From: Paraburkholderia sp. IMGN_8 | GTDB lineage: Bacteria; Pseudomonadota; Gammaproteobacteria; Burkholderiales; Burkholderiaceae | Length of the DNA stretch: 64,000 bases | NCBI RefSeq assembly: GCF_038050405.1 | Contig: NZ_CP150901.1 | Coordinates: forward strand, 2,914,001-2,978,000 | Direction of reading: 5' to 3' | Shown here: in pieces, positions 17,871 to 26,834 of the stretch | Layout of the letters: every line of letters begins with the position of its first letter | Numbering within the stretch: position 1 is the first letter of the stretch | The notes under the pieces: model-generated | Databases searched by the model: none | What the model was told of the DNA's origin: nothing | Seen by the model: only the letters and a program-made list of their open reading frames with translations | Program-made: the position numbers and the translations under genes

Positions 17871-18650
17871 TTACCTGAGGTCGGAGCGGATCGCATCGTT
17901 CACCGACGGTAAGAGCGCTTTGTGTTTCTGCACTGCATGTAGGCCTCGTTCTTCGAGTCCTGGACGAAACACGTATCCCTTTTCGCGCACGGTCTGAATC
18001 AAGTTCGGCGCGGCTGTGTCCCGCTCGATCCGCTTGCGCAGACGATGCACCCACACACCCACCGCAGCCATGGGGTTGGTAACACCGGGCTGGACACGCT
18101 GCGCGATGGTCTCTTTCGAAAACACCCGGCCTGGCGCGGTCGTGAACAGGTTCAGGATCGCATACTCCGTTTGCGGCAGACGGACGGTTTTGCCGTGGAA
18201 CGTGAGCGTGCGCGATGCGTAATCCAGCTCAAATCCATCAAAGACGAACGGTGGCCTGGATATCGGGGCATGCAGAGCAACCTGATCGGCCCGCTCCAGC
18301 ACGCGGCAGATTCTGGCTCGCACCTCACGCGCGTTGAACGGCTTCGAGATGTAGTCGTCGGCGCCGCATTCGAGTGCAACGATGCGTTCCGTGACATCGT
18401 CCAGTTCGCCGAGCATGATGACCGGCAAATCGTCACCGCGGGCTCGCAGTGCCTGCAGCGCCGCGAGGCCGCCGCCAAAACCGGGCCCGCGCATCATGAC
18501 AATCAGCGCCGGCCGCTCCACTTCGACGCGCGCCACCACCTTGTCCGGTTCATACAGGACCGAAACCTCGAAACCGGCCGACTGCAGGCAGGTACGCAAC
18601 GCGTCGCGACATGCGGCGTCACTATCGACCACCAGAATCAACTGTTTCAT
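17871..18650 (-). CDS. OmpR-family response regulator with degenerate receiver (259 aa)
   Basis: The C-terminal winged helix is intact (FELDYASRTLTFHGKTVRLPQTEYAIL near 140-166, VGVWVHRLRKRIE near 193, VREKGYVF near 215). The receiver keeps D9, D11 and K103 but lacks the phospho-acceptor: the usual LIVLD reads LIVMM, putting M53 where Asp belongs, and the conserved Thr is G81 (VIMLGELDD). It is therefore probably controlled without Asp phosphorylation. A 35-residue tail after the DNA-binding domain is unusual. No kinase is nearby; the TetR gene follows. Start MKQLILVVD at 18650. Confidence 0.88.
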   Translation of the reverse strand: MKQLILVVDSDAACRDALRTCLQSAGFEVSVLYEPDKVVARVEVERPALIVMMRGPGFGGGLAALQALRARGDDLPVIMLGELDDVTERIVALECGADDYISKPFNAREVRARICRVLERADQVALHAPISRPPFVFDGFELDYASRTLTFHGKTVRLPQTEYAILNLFTTAPGRVFSKETIAQRVQPGVTNPMAAVGVWVHRLRKRIERDTAAPNLIQTVREKGYVFRPGLEERGLHAVQKHKALLPSVNDAIRSDLR

Positions 18651-18710
18651 GTATCGCCCCTTTAAGCCCATTCTGGGAACTCCAGGCGTGACAGCATCAA
18701 ATGATGCGCA

Positions 18711-18754
18711 AGACTAACACTTCAAATCGTACTTGTAAACCGACTAGGCGGTTT
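18711..18754 (-). promoter_or_regulatory. Promoter with TetR-type operator in front of response regulator-TetR operon
   Basis: Operator AAACCGACTAGGCGGTTT at 18737-18754 (8 of 9 pairs palindromic), -35-like TTTACA on the minus strand at 18734-18739 and -10-like TAGTCT at 18711-18716, spacing 17. Nearly the same module stands at 17099-17142, including flanking bases. Confidence 0.75.
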
Positions 18755-18883
18755 GTTTTCTCGATCGACCGTTCGATAGGCGCAATCATGAGCATCGTTT
18801 CCACCGGTCACGAACGAAGCCGATAGAATCCCCTTACCGCCACCCAAACAGCCACCCTTTCCTGGCGACAAGTGAGGACACTT

Positions 18884-19285
18884 ATGACTCTGGCAATCGC
18901 AACCGCCGTATCAGACGCAGACGCGCCCGACTATCTCGTCAAACTCGAAGCGGGCACACACAGCCTGGTCGGAGATGAAGGAGAGCACGAGGGTGGGCAA
19001 AATCGCGGCCCGGCACCTTTCGAGTTCGTGCTCTCGGGTCTCGCCGCATGCACCACGGCAACGCTCAGGATGTATATGCAGAGGAAAGCGTGGCCGGGCG
19101 GGCGAATCGAAGTCAGCACCGAATTACACAGCGACCATAACGGCGGTCAATACATCCGGCGTACCGTATCTGTAGATGGTTCCCTCGACGATACCCAGCG
19201 GACCCGCCTCGCCGAAATCTGCGAGAAAACGCCGGTAACACTGTTCATCAAGCGGGGAACACGTATCGACACGACCATGCAGTGA
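18884..19285 (+). CDS. OsmC-family peroxide-resistance-like protein (133 aa)
   Basis: Small cytoplasmic thiol peroxidase-like protein. Both redox cysteines of the family are visible: C56 in GLAACTTATLRMY and C113 in AEICEKTPVT. The start at 18884 follows a GAGG ribosome site by 7 bases; an in-frame GTG 12 bases earlier lies inside that site and is unlikely. Length is normal for OsmC/YhfA proteins. Expected role is reduction of organic hydroperoxides or a related redox function. It is monocistronic and convergent with the HAD gene. Confidence 0.88.
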   Translation: MTLAIATAVSDADAPDYLVKLEAGTHSLVGDEGEHEGGQNRGPAPFEFVLSGLAACTTATLRMYMQRKAWPGGRIEVSTELHSDHNGGQYIRRTVSVDGSLDDTQRTRLAEICEKTPVTLFIKRGTRIDTTMQ

Positions 19286-19316
19286 TGCGTCGCATCGCGA
19301 ACGTCAGTTGCACGCG

Positions 19317-19931
19317 CTACGTCAACCGGCGGCGCTCCAGTTCTTCCGATAACACCTCGGCGCCAACAAACTTGTATCCGTGCAGACCGGCAGCGATCGC
19401 CCCGGCTACGTTGGCGTGCGTGTCGTCGATGAACAGGGTTTCGGCCGCGCCAACGCCGAGTTGTTCAAGACAGCGAAGATAGGTCTGAGCCGCCGGCTTC
19501 GCTGCGCCGAATGAGGCGGATGCATAAACGTGAGGGCAGAAGAGTCGAGCGACGGCGGGATTCAGATAGCCGATATGGTCGGCGACCAGGCAGCAGTTGT
19601 TCGTCAGCACCGCAATCCGGTGGCGTTCGGCCACTTTTGCGGCGAGCGCGAGCACTTCCGTGTTGGGCGTGATCGACGCGCGGCGGGCCGCCAGCCAATC
19701 GTCGCGGCTGACGCGGCAACTGAGCAGATCGCCCAACGCGCTCAGATACTCGTCGTCGCTGATCTGTCCGGCGTCGGCACGGGCTTCAAGTCCGGACTCC
19801 CAGATGGCGTGGCGCACCGTTTCCGGCGCCTGGCCCGATACCGCCGACAAGTAAGCGACTCGCGCCGAGCGGTCGTAGTGAGACAGTACGCCCTCCATGT
19901 CGAACAGGACTAGCGTGATGGATGCTGTCAT
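19317..19931 (-). CDS. HAD-superfamily hydrolase, IA type (204 aa)
   Basis: Predicted phosphatase or haloacid-dehalogenase-like hydrolase. Motif I is LFDMEGVL with nucleophile D11; the second acidic position is Glu (E13) instead of the usual Asp, so the general acid is conservatively changed. Motif II TNN near 113, motif III Lys in GAAKPAAQTY near 149, and motif IV LFIDDTHANV near 168 are present. The start MTASITLVLFDMEG at 19931 matches family N-termini. Substrate unknown. Confidence 0.85.
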   Translation of the reverse strand: MTASITLVLFDMEGVLSHYDRSARVAYLSAVSGQAPETVRHAIWESGLEARADAGQISDDEYLSALGDLLSCRVSRDDWLAARRASITPNTEVLALAAKVAERHRIAVLTNNCCLVADHIGYLNPAVARLFCPHVYASASFGAAKPAAQTYLRCLEQLGVGAAETLFIDDTHANVAGAIAAGLHGYKFVGAEVLSEELERRRLT

Positions 19932-20098
19932 GTCGCCGGCCTCGCATCGAAAGCTTTCAGAAGTCGAAGGGCTCGTCCGGCGATCTTGATCCGGACGGCT
20001 GGAGGCTTCCATTGTGCCTCGGAGAGCCGAAGATCCGGCAAGTTTGATGGCTGAATTTCAAGTCGAGGCGAACGCGGCAAACGACCCAGGCTGCCGCC

Positions 20099-20530
20099 TC
20101 ACATCTTGTGCGTCGAAAGAAAAATGCTCGTCTCAGTGCTCGCGATTCCGTCAATCAAGCGAATCGCGCCGAGCACGCGGTCGAAGTTCTCCAGCGAATC
20201 CGCCCGCAGCTCCGCGACGAGATCCCAGCGCCCGTTGGTGCTGTGAAGCGTCGCGACGTTGGGATGTCCACGCAGTACTTTCACCACGTCGGCCGCGCGG
20301 TTGCCTTCGACGGCGATCGACATCAGCGCGCGAATCCGGTGCGCCTCTGCCGCCGGCTTTAGCCGGACCGTGTAGCCCACGATCACCCCGCTCTCCTCCA
20401 AACGCGTCAGCCGGTTCTGCACCGTCGCCCGCGCGACGCGCAGCTGCTTCGCCAGCGCTACGACCGACATGCGCGCGTTGTCGCGCAACAGCGCGATGAG
20501 CTGCCTGTCGATGTCATCGAGATTGATCAT
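20099..20530 (-). CDS. Lrp/AsnC-family transcriptional regulator (143 aa)
   Basis: Feast/famine regulator. The N-terminal helix-turn-helix is LDDIDRQLIALLRDNARMSVVALAKQL with VARATVQNRLTRLEESGVI; the C-terminal RAM ligand-binding domain includes GRWDLVAELRADS near 100. The start MINLDDIDRQ at 20530 is the family-typical one. It is divergent from the ornithine cyclodeaminase gene with a 193-base AT-rich gap, so it very likely controls that operon, probably in response to an amino acid such as ornithine or arginine. Confidence 0.92.
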   Translation of the reverse strand: MINLDDIDRQLIALLRDNARMSVVALAKQLRVARATVQNRLTRLEESGVIVGYTVRLKPAAEAHRIRALMSIAVEGNRAADVVKVLRGHPNVATLHSTNGRWDLVAELRADSLENFDRVLGAIRLIDGIASTETSIFLSTHKM

Positions 20531-20723
20531 TTTTGGTTGCCCGTTTTTGTTACACGCGAGGTTGCTTACCCGCTCATTGTACAAAACGACAATTTTCCTA
20601 AGCATTTTGCTAATCAGACCAACAAATTTGCAAGGTTTGCCATCTTTTTGTTGGCTGGGTCGAAGAGAATAATTCCGTCATCGCTCCCGTGCTGGAGCCC
20701 ACCTCAACAACGGAGGCATGACC

Positions 20724-21800
20724 ATGACCCGCTTTCTCGACGTACCCGCCACTTATCGACTCGTTGCCGATATCGGCGTGCCGCGATTCCTTAGCGAGCT
20801 CGCCGACGCCATCCGCGCGGACTATCTTCGATGGAGCGATTTCGATAAGTCCTCGCGCGTCGCCTGTCACTCCCAGGTAGGCGTGATCGAATTGATGCCC
20901 ATCGCGGACGCGAAACTGTTCGCTTTCAAATACGTGAACGGGCATCCCATCAACGCAGAGCGCGGCATTCACACGGTGATGGCCTTTGGCGCGCTCGCCT
21001 CAGTCGATACCGGTTACCCGCTCTTCCTCTCCGAACTCACGCTGACCACCGCGCTGCGCACCGCCGCGACTTCCGCCCTCGCCGCGCGAGCCCTTGCGCG
21101 CCCCGATTCGCGACGGATGGCCCTGATCGGCAACGGCGCGCAAAGCGAATTTCAGGCGATCGCCTTTCACACGCTCCTTGGCATCGATGAGATTCGCGTG
21201 TTCGATATCGATGCGCGCGCAACGGACAAGCTGGTGCGCAATCTGGCCGCGTGGCCGGCGTTGCGAATCGTGCGCGCAACGTCCACCGCGGACGCGGTGC
21301 GAGGCGCCGATATCGTCACGACCGTCACGGCCGACAAGGCCTACGCGACGATCATCACACCCGGCATGATCGAACCCGGCATGCATCTGAACGCCGTCGG
21401 CGGCGATTGCCCCGGCAAGACTGAATTGCACGCGGACGTGCTGAACATGAGCCGCGTAATCGTCGAATACGAGCCGCAAACCCGCATCGAGGGCGACATT
21501 CAGCAACTGCCCGCCGACTCGCCCGTGACTGAACTGTGGCGCGTGCTGCGCGGCGAGACAGCCGGCCGGGAGAACGCCGATCAGGTCACCGTATTCGACT
21601 CCGTGGGTTTTGCGCTGGAAGACTATTCCGCGCTCCGCTATCTTCACGCGCTTTCGCAGGAGCACGACGTCGGCATCGAAGTCGCGCTGATCCCGCCGCC
21701 GGCCGATCCGCGGGACCTCTTCGGCGCACTGGCTACCGTCGCGCCCACGCTGGTTGCCGCCCCGCCGGCACCGGCCGACGCATTCGCATTCGCCCGCTAA
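20724..21800 (+). CDS. ocd: Ornithine cyclodeaminase / mu-crystallin family protein (358 aa)
   Basis: NAD-dependent conversion of L-ornithine to L-proline and ammonia is the expected reaction. Landmarks are FAFKYVNGHP near 71-80 (Lys in the substrate pocket), NGAQSEFQAIAF near 135 for the nucleotide-binding loop, and HLNAVGGDCPGKTEL near 225. The second of two ATGs (20724) is preferred because GGAGG is 7 bases before it, whereas only one base separates it from the ATG at 20718. Followed after 58 bases by the CtlX-type gene. Some family members act on other amino or imino acids, so substrate is inferred from context. Confidence 0.9.
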   Translation: MTRFLDVPATYRLVADIGVPRFLSELADAIRADYLRWSDFDKSSRVACHSQVGVIELMPIADAKLFAFKYVNGHPINAERGIHTVMAFGALASVDTGYPLFLSELTLTTALRTAATSALAARALARPDSRRMALIGNGAQSEFQAIAFHTLLGIDEIRVFDIDARATDKLVRNLAAWPALRIVRATSTADAVRGADIVTTVTADKAYATIITPGMIEPGMHLNAVGGDCPGKTELHADVLNMSRVIVEYEPQTRIEGDIQQLPADSPVTELWRVLRGETAGRENADQVTVFDSVGFALEDYSALRYLHALSQEHDVGIEVALIPPPADPRDLFGALATVAPTLVAAPPAPADAFAFAR

Positions 21801-21858
21801 ACCCGCCGTACCCGCGCCCATTCCAGCCCCGTACTCCCTGCCCTCCATCAGAAATTTC

Positions 21859-22797
21859 ATGAGCCTTCTGTCAATCCAGGCGCCGGCCGCCGTCGTGATG
21901 ATCCGCCCGCATTGTTTTCATCCGAATCCCGAAACAGCGGCCGACAACGCATTCCAGCGTTCAGGCGAGGTCCAGAGCCAGACCGAAGCGGCGTCGCTCG
22001 CAGCGGCGGCACGCGATGAAGTCAGTGCTGCCGTCGCAGCACTGGAGGCAGCAGGCGTACGCGTGCACGTGTTCGACGACAGAGGCGAGAACCAGACGCC
22101 GGATTCGGTCTTTCCCAACAACTGGTTCTCGACGCATCCCGGCGGACACGTCGCGGTCTATCCGATGCATTCGATCAACCGGCGACGCGAGCGCAGGACC
22201 GATGTAATCGAGATGCTGAAAGCAACGTACCGTGTACAGGACGTCATCGACTACTCAGGTCTGGAACACGACGATATGTTTCTGGAGGGCACGGGTGCCA
22301 TGGTGCTGGATCACATTGCCCGAATTGCCTACACCGCGCGCTCACGCCGCGCGGATCCGGTGGCGCTCGAGCGGTTCTGCACACATTTCAATTTCGAACC
22401 GATGTGCTTCGACACAGCCGACGCCGCCGGCCGCCCGGTGTATCACACCAACGTGATGATGAGCGTCGCGACCGAGTTTGCGCTGATCGGTCTAGACCTC
22501 ATCCAGGATGAACGCCGGCGCGCTCAGGTCAAAGCGCGCCTGCTGGAGAGCGGCCGCGCCGTCATCGCGTTGGACCGTTCGCAGATCGGCAACTTTGCGG
22601 GCAATGCACTGGAACTGTCGGGAAAGGAGGGTCGTGTTCTTGCGTTGTCCGAACGGGCGCTTGCCTGCCTGACGAGACAGCAACGCGCCCTCATCGAGCG
22701 TTCCGCGCAGTTGCTGCCGTTGCGCGTTGCCACGATCGAAAGGGCTGGGGGATCCGTGCGTTGCATGCTCGCGGGAATCCATCTCTCCCGGCGTTAG
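21859..22797 (+). CDS. ctlX: CtlX-type amidinohydrolase, citrulline/arginine-related (312 aa)
   Basis: Member of the pentein superfamily (arginine deiminase, dimethylarginine hydrolase). Catalytic residues are placed as in the family: D82 in TPDSVFPNNWF, E143 in DDMFLEGTGAMV, H196 in VYHTNVMMSV and the nucleophile C302 in GSVRCMLAGI. Proteins of this COG4874 group have been linked to citrulline utilisation. Next to ornithine cyclodeaminase, the likely task is supply of ornithine from a guanidino or ureido amino acid. Start ATG at 21859. Confidence 0.88.
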   Translation: MSLLSIQAPAAVVMIRPHCFHPNPETAADNAFQRSGEVQSQTEAASLAAAARDEVSAAVAALEAAGVRVHVFDDRGENQTPDSVFPNNWFSTHPGGHVAVYPMHSINRRRERRTDVIEMLKATYRVQDVIDYSGLEHDDMFLEGTGAMVLDHIARIAYTARSRRADPVALERFCTHFNFEPMCFDTADAAGRPVYHTNVMMSVATEFALIGLDLIQDERRRAQVKARLLESGRAVIALDRSQIGNFAGNALELSGKEGRVLALSERALACLTRQQRALIERSAQLLPLRVATIERAGGSVRCMLAGIHLSRR

Positions 22798-22942
22798 GAA
22801 GGTCGTTGGGATGAAATGCGCCGGACACCGGCACTACCTTAAGGATCCCTTCCCCCCGAGGGAGTACCTCTTCGCGCCCCTTGCTCCGTCGATATTGGCC
22901 GGTGAATGTCGCCAGAGTGACGACATCTTTGGGGAGACGAAC

Positions 22943-24631
22943 ATGAGTTCGGTGAACGATGCAGGTCAGGAGCTTCATCTTGCCGCGCCAGTAGATGCGA
23001 CAGGACTTCATAGAAAAATTGGCTGGGCAGGCGCATTCTGGGTAGCCAGCGGCGTACCGGCGCTGGTGCTGTTCTCGATTGGCTCGATTGCGGCGACCGT
23101 CGGCAAGCCGTCGTGGATCATCTGGGCGATTTCGATCTGTTTCGGCTTCATCCAGTCCTTTTCCTACGCCGAAATCGCCGGGCTGTTTCCGCACAAGTCC
23201 GGCGGCGCATCGGTGTATGGCGCGGTCGCCTGGGTGCGCTACAGCAAGCTGCTCGCGCCGCTCTCCGTGTGGTGCAACTGGTTCGCGTGGTCGCCGGTGC
23301 TGGCAATCGGCTCGGGCCTGGGCGCAGGCTACGTGCTGAACATGCTGTTCCCGGCAACTGCCGCGATCAACACGTGGCAAATCACGCTGGTCGATCTGGG
23401 CTGGCTGTCGACCGGGCTGAGTCTGCGGGTCAATGCCACCTTCGTGATCGGCGCCGCGATTCTGCTGACGACCTTCGCAATCCAGCACCGCGGCATTCTC
23501 CAGGCCGCGCGGCTCCAGATGATTCTCGCGATCTCCGCGCTGCTGCCGCTCCTGCTGGTCGGCGTCTATCCGCTGCTGACGGGCGATCTGCCGATGCACA
23601 ACCTGTTCCCGCTCTCCCCGCTGGCAAAAGACGCCGGCGGCCGTGTTATAGACGGCACGTGGAATCTGAGCGGCATCGAACTGATGGCCGGCGGACTCTT
23701 TATCGCGGCCTGGTCCACCTACGGGTTCGAAACAGCGGTCTGCTATACACGCGAATTCAAGGATCCGCGCCGCGATACGGTCAAGGCGATTGTCTATTCC
23801 GGACTCCTGTGCCTCGTGTTCTTCACGCTCGTCCCACTCGCGTTCCAGGGCGCCCTCGGTCTCGGCCAACTCGTCTCGCCCGAGGTCAAGGACGCCGCCG
23901 GCAACGTCACGCAACCCGCTATCTATGACGGCATTCTTTCGCCGGGCATCTACAGCGGCATGGGTGTTTCCGAAGCGATGGCGAAAATCGTGCACGCCGG
24001 CAGCTGGGGCGAATTCATTCTGAAGCCGATGCTGGTGTTCGCGCTCGTGCTCGCCATCATGACGTCGATGGCGGGCTCGTCGCGCACGCTCTACCAGGCT
24101 TCCGTGGACGGCTGGCTGCCCAAATATCTTTCGCACGTCAACCACAACGGCGCACCGACCCGCGCCATGTGGACCGACCTCGTGTTCAATCTCGTGCTAC
24201 TGCTGATGTCCGACTACGTCGTCGTACTCGCGATGTCGAATGTCGGCTACATCATCTTCAACTTCCTGAATCTCAATGCCGCGTGGATCCACCGGCTCGA
24301 CCGGCCAACCTGGGAGCGCCCTTTCAAGGCGCCGAAATGGGTGCTCGGCGCCGGCGCCGTGTTGTCGTTCGTCAATCTCGCACTGATGGGACTGGGGGCG
24401 GATGTATGGGGCAAAGGCACCCTGATTTCGGGCATCGTCTTCTCGGCGCTGATCGTGCCGGTGTTCATCTGGCGCCACTACGTGACTGACAAAGGCCGCT
24501 TCCCGGACGCGATGCTGGACGACATGGATCTGTCAAATTCCAGTACCCAGCGGCGCGCGGGTTTCATGCCGTATGCGGCGTTAGTGCTCGGCGTGGTGGT
24601 CGTCTTCGTGAGCCACTGGATCACGACCTGA
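22943..24631 (+). CDS. APC-superfamily amino acid permease (562 aa)
   Basis: Inner-membrane transporter with about 12-14 helices. The first repeat includes GWAGAFWVASGVPALVLFSIG near 30-50 and FSYAEIAGLFPHKSGGASVYGAVAW near 73-97, the usual APC motif. A long periplasmic loop near 230-250 and a late cytoplasmic tail are present. The start at 22943 follows GGGGAG by 6 bases. It stands 145 bases behind ctlX in the same direction and probably imports the amino acid degraded by that pair. A strong hairpin terminator follows. Confidence 0.9.
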   Translation: MSSVNDAGQELHLAAPVDATGLHRKIGWAGAFWVASGVPALVLFSIGSIAATVGKPSWIIWAISICFGFIQSFSYAEIAGLFPHKSGGASVYGAVAWVRYSKLLAPLSVWCNWFAWSPVLAIGSGLGAGYVLNMLFPATAAINTWQITLVDLGWLSTGLSLRVNATFVIGAAILLTTFAIQHRGILQAARLQMILAISALLPLLLVGVYPLLTGDLPMHNLFPLSPLAKDAGGRVIDGTWNLSGIELMAGGLFIAAWSTYGFETAVCYTREFKDPRRDTVKAIVYSGLLCLVFFTLVPLAFQGALGLGQLVSPEVKDAAGNVTQPAIYDGILSPGIYSGMGVSEAMAKIVHAGSWGEFILKPMLVFALVLAIMTSMAGSSRTLYQASVDGWLPKYLSHVNHNGAPTRAMWTDLVFNLVLLLMSDYVVVLAMSNVGYIIFNFLNLNAAWIHRLDRPTWERPFKAPKWVLGAGAVLSFVNLALMGLGADVWGKGTLISGIVFSALIVPVFIWRHYVTDKGRFPDAMLDDMDLSNSSTQRRAGFMPYAALVLGVVVVFVSHWITT

Positions 24632-24657
24632 TTGCGCACGTTTGCTGAAGATCGAAC

Positions 24658-24689
24658 CCCGTGTTGCGCGAATCTCCGCGCAACACGGG
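24658..24689. terminator. Bidirectional hairpin terminator between permease and PAS genes
   Basis: 13-bp perfect stem (CCCGTGTTGCGCG and its complement) with a 6-base loop in the gap of two convergent genes. No long T-run, but stem strength and position fit a shared terminator. Confidence 0.75.
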
Positions 24690-24695
24690 CGAAGT

Positions 24696-25436
24696 TCATC
24701 GCACAGCAAAGATCGCGCCTTCTATACCCAGCACCTCGCTGCTGGCCGAATAAATACCGATGCCGCGCTCCCATACGTTTCTCAGATCGCCATTCGCGCC
24801 ACGAATGCGATAACGCAGTTCGAACGGCCTGCGATCCGCCAGCGCCTCCTGCACACCACGCCAGACGTAATCGACGTCCTCCGGCACGATCAACTGGCTG
24901 TAGCTATGTTCGTGACTGTCGACAAACCAGGCAGCTGGATAGCCCGTCAACTCTTCGCAGCCGTCGCTGACGAATTCCATTGTCCACGATGGGTTGTTGC
25001 GGCCGCGATAGATCAATCCCGGCACGCCGTTCAGGAGTCCCATGGCACTACGCAGCCTGGCTTCGATTGAAGTCTCCTGACGCTTTTGCGTCGTGGTGTC
25101 GAACGCGGAGACAAAGAAAGCGTCTTCGTACCGGCGACATGCCACCTCCAGCCAGCGAAGCTGACCGTGAGGATGAACAAAGCGTATCCGCTCGCGACTG
25201 CAGACACCGGCTTCGTTACGCAGCCGCTCCAGCATCTCGCGCCAGATCAGGCGATCTTCCGGATGGACGTATACGGCGATCTCGGCACCCACTATGCTCG
25301 CCTCCATCAGTTCAGCCCACGCAGCGTTCGCGTTGCGGATGCGGCCCTCGTTATCCACTTGAAGCAGCGCGGCCGGATAGGCATCAAGGCTCATCGCGGT
25401 TGCGGCCAATTCACTTACAACAGCATTGTCTTGCAT
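24696..25436 (-). CDS. Double-PAS-domain protein without output domain (246 aa)
   Basis: Two PAS folds in tandem: residues about 15-120 (YPAALLQVDNEGRIRNANAAWAELM, ending WLEVACRRYED) and 135-245 (PGLIYRGRNN, MEFVSDGCEELTGYPAAWF, ending GIEGAIFAVR). No kinase, GGDEF, chemotaxis or DNA-binding part follows, and there is no membrane segment. It lies 15 bases behind the NarL-like regulator in the same operon, so it may be the sensory subunit that acts on the PAS-less kinase encoded first in the operon. Confidence 0.85.
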   Translation of the reverse strand: MQDNAVVSELAATAMSLDAYPAALLQVDNEGRIRNANAAWAELMEASIVGAEIAVYVHPEDRLIWREMLERLRNEAGVCSRERIRFVHPHGQLRWLEVACRRYEDAFFVSAFDTTTQKRQETSIEARLRSAMGLLNGVPGLIYRGRNNPSWTMEFVSDGCEELTGYPAAWFVDSHEHSYSQLIVPEDVDYVWRGVQEALADRRPFELRYRIRGANGDLRNVWERGIGIYSASSEVLGIEGAIFAVR

Positions 25437-25451
25437 TCGTTTACGCCTTCA

Positions 25452-26099
25452 TCATTGACGCGCAAGGGCGTCGCGGTGAACCCACGCCGCCAGTTCAAGC
25501 CGGGAACGCAAATTCAGCTTGCGTAGCAGATTCTTTACATAGACCTTGACCGTGCCGTCGCTAATGCCCAACTGCCGGGCGATCTGCTTGTTGCTCATGC
25601 CCTCCGAGATGAGCGCCAGTGTCTGCGCTTCACGCTCGGTTAGTTCGACCTGACGGGTGCCTCTTTCACCTTCGGGAACATCGTCGTCTTTCGCGAGGAG
25701 CGTGACCAGACAATCGTCGAGCACGATCACGCCCTGCACACAGTTGCGTATGTATAAGCGCAGATCCTCGGGCTCGGTTTCCTTCAGCATATAACCGTCG
25801 GCACCCAGGCGAAGCGCAGTCAATAACTCGTTGCGATCGAGCGAGGCGGTCAGCACGACTTTGCGGCTCTCGATCTCAAGCTGACCCAGTTCGTCGAGCA
25901 CATGCAAACCGCCGAGTCCCGGCATGTGAAGATCGATCAGGATCAGGCCGGGCCTTAACTGCTCCGCGAGTGCTATGCCTTGCCGCCCGCTGGAAGCTTC
26001 GCCGACCACCTGAAACTCCCCGGTCGAGTTGAAGTACTCGGCGAGGCCACGCCGGAACAGCGGATGGTCGTCAATCAGAAGCAACGTCGTCGGACCCAT
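25452..26099 (-). CDS. NarL/FixJ-family response regulator (215 aa)
   Basis: Receiver (1-125) with D10/D11, phospho-acceptor D56 in LILIDLHMPGLGG, T84 and K106 all present; LuxR-type helix-turn-helix at about 152-210 (LTEREAQTLALISEGMSNK then QIARQLGISDGTVKVYVKN). The gene start lies inside the 3' end of the kinase gene (29-base overlap), indicating coupled expression. Target genes may include the divergent methylated-amine operon that begins at 27082. Confidence 0.93.
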   Translation of the reverse strand: MGPTTLLLIDDHPLFRRGLAEYFNSTGEFQVVGEASSGRQGIALAEQLRPGLILIDLHMPGLGGLHVLDELGQLEIESRKVVLTASLDRNELLTALRLGADGYMLKETEPEDLRLYIRNCVQGVIVLDDCLVTLLAKDDDVPEGERGTRQVELTEREAQTLALISEGMSNKQIARQLGISDGTVKVYVKNLLRKLNLRSRLELAAWVHRDALARQ

Positions 26100-26802
26100 C
26101 TAGGGACTCCCTTCTGGCATCGTCATTCGGGACAAGCAGGCGTACCCGCGTGCCGTTCGGCTGCACATTCTCGATCGCGACTCGCGCGCCTATCGCACGC
26201 GCCCGCTCGCGCATGATCTCCAACCCGTAGTGATTTTCCTCCACCGATGCAGGCCGCAATCCGAGCCCATCGTCAGTCACGGTCACACACAGAGCGCCTG
26301 CGGGATCGTCTATCACTTCGATCCGGGCATGTCTCGCATGGGCGTGGCGGACCACGTTCGACAACGCTTCGCGCACGATCTGCAACGCGTGCAGCGCAAC
26401 ATCCGGCGCGAGTTCGATTTCCGGCATGCGGTTATCCAGTTCGAAAACCACGTTGCAGCGGCGCGAAAACTCATCGACGGAGTCAGCCAGCGCCTGGCGC
26501 CACGAGCGCCCTTCGAGCGTCAGGCGCGCACCGGTGATCAACTGGCGAACGTCGCGCTGCAGCCGCGTCATTGTGGTTCGCAACTCCGCGATCAAAGGCT
26601 CCGCGACCTCGGGATTACGCACCTGCTGTTGCACGCGGCTGACGAGAAACGACATGAAGCCCAGTTGTTGTGCGACCGAATCGTGAAGCTCACGGATAAG
26701 CGCACGGGTGCCCCCGTCGCAATCGACCTCATCGCCCCCATCCACCACTTGCGTGGATGCATCTCGCCGCATCGGGGTCCGGCTCAACGCCATGCAGGGC
26801 AT
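26071..26802 (-). CDS. Soluble NarX-type histidine kinase (243 aa)
   Basis: HisKA_3 kinase: dimerisation/phospho-acceptor region with H40 in RELHDSVAQQLGF, and a HATPase_c domain with N-box REALSNVVRHAHA near 144 and G-boxes VTDDGLGLRP and HYGLEIMRERA. There is no membrane helix and no sensor domain, so the input must come from another protein; the double-PAS protein of the same operon is the obvious candidate. The ATG at 26802 has only a weak ribosome site; 26793 or 26772 are possible starts. Confidence 0.88.
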   Translation of the reverse strand: MPCMALSRTPMRRDASTQVVDGGDEVDCDGGTRALIRELHDSVAQQLGFMSFLVSRVQQQVRNPEVAEPLIAELRTTMTRLQRDVRQLITGARLTLEGRSWRQALADSVDEFSRRCNVVFELDNRMPEIELAPDVALHALQIVREALSNVVRHAHARHARIEVIDDPAGALCVTVTDDGLGLRPASVEENHYGLEIMRERARAIGARVAIENVQPNGTRVRLLVPNDDARRESLDGSDDVASD

Positions 26803-26834
26803 CCCATAAGAAAAGCCAGTTTAGAGGCAAGAAC

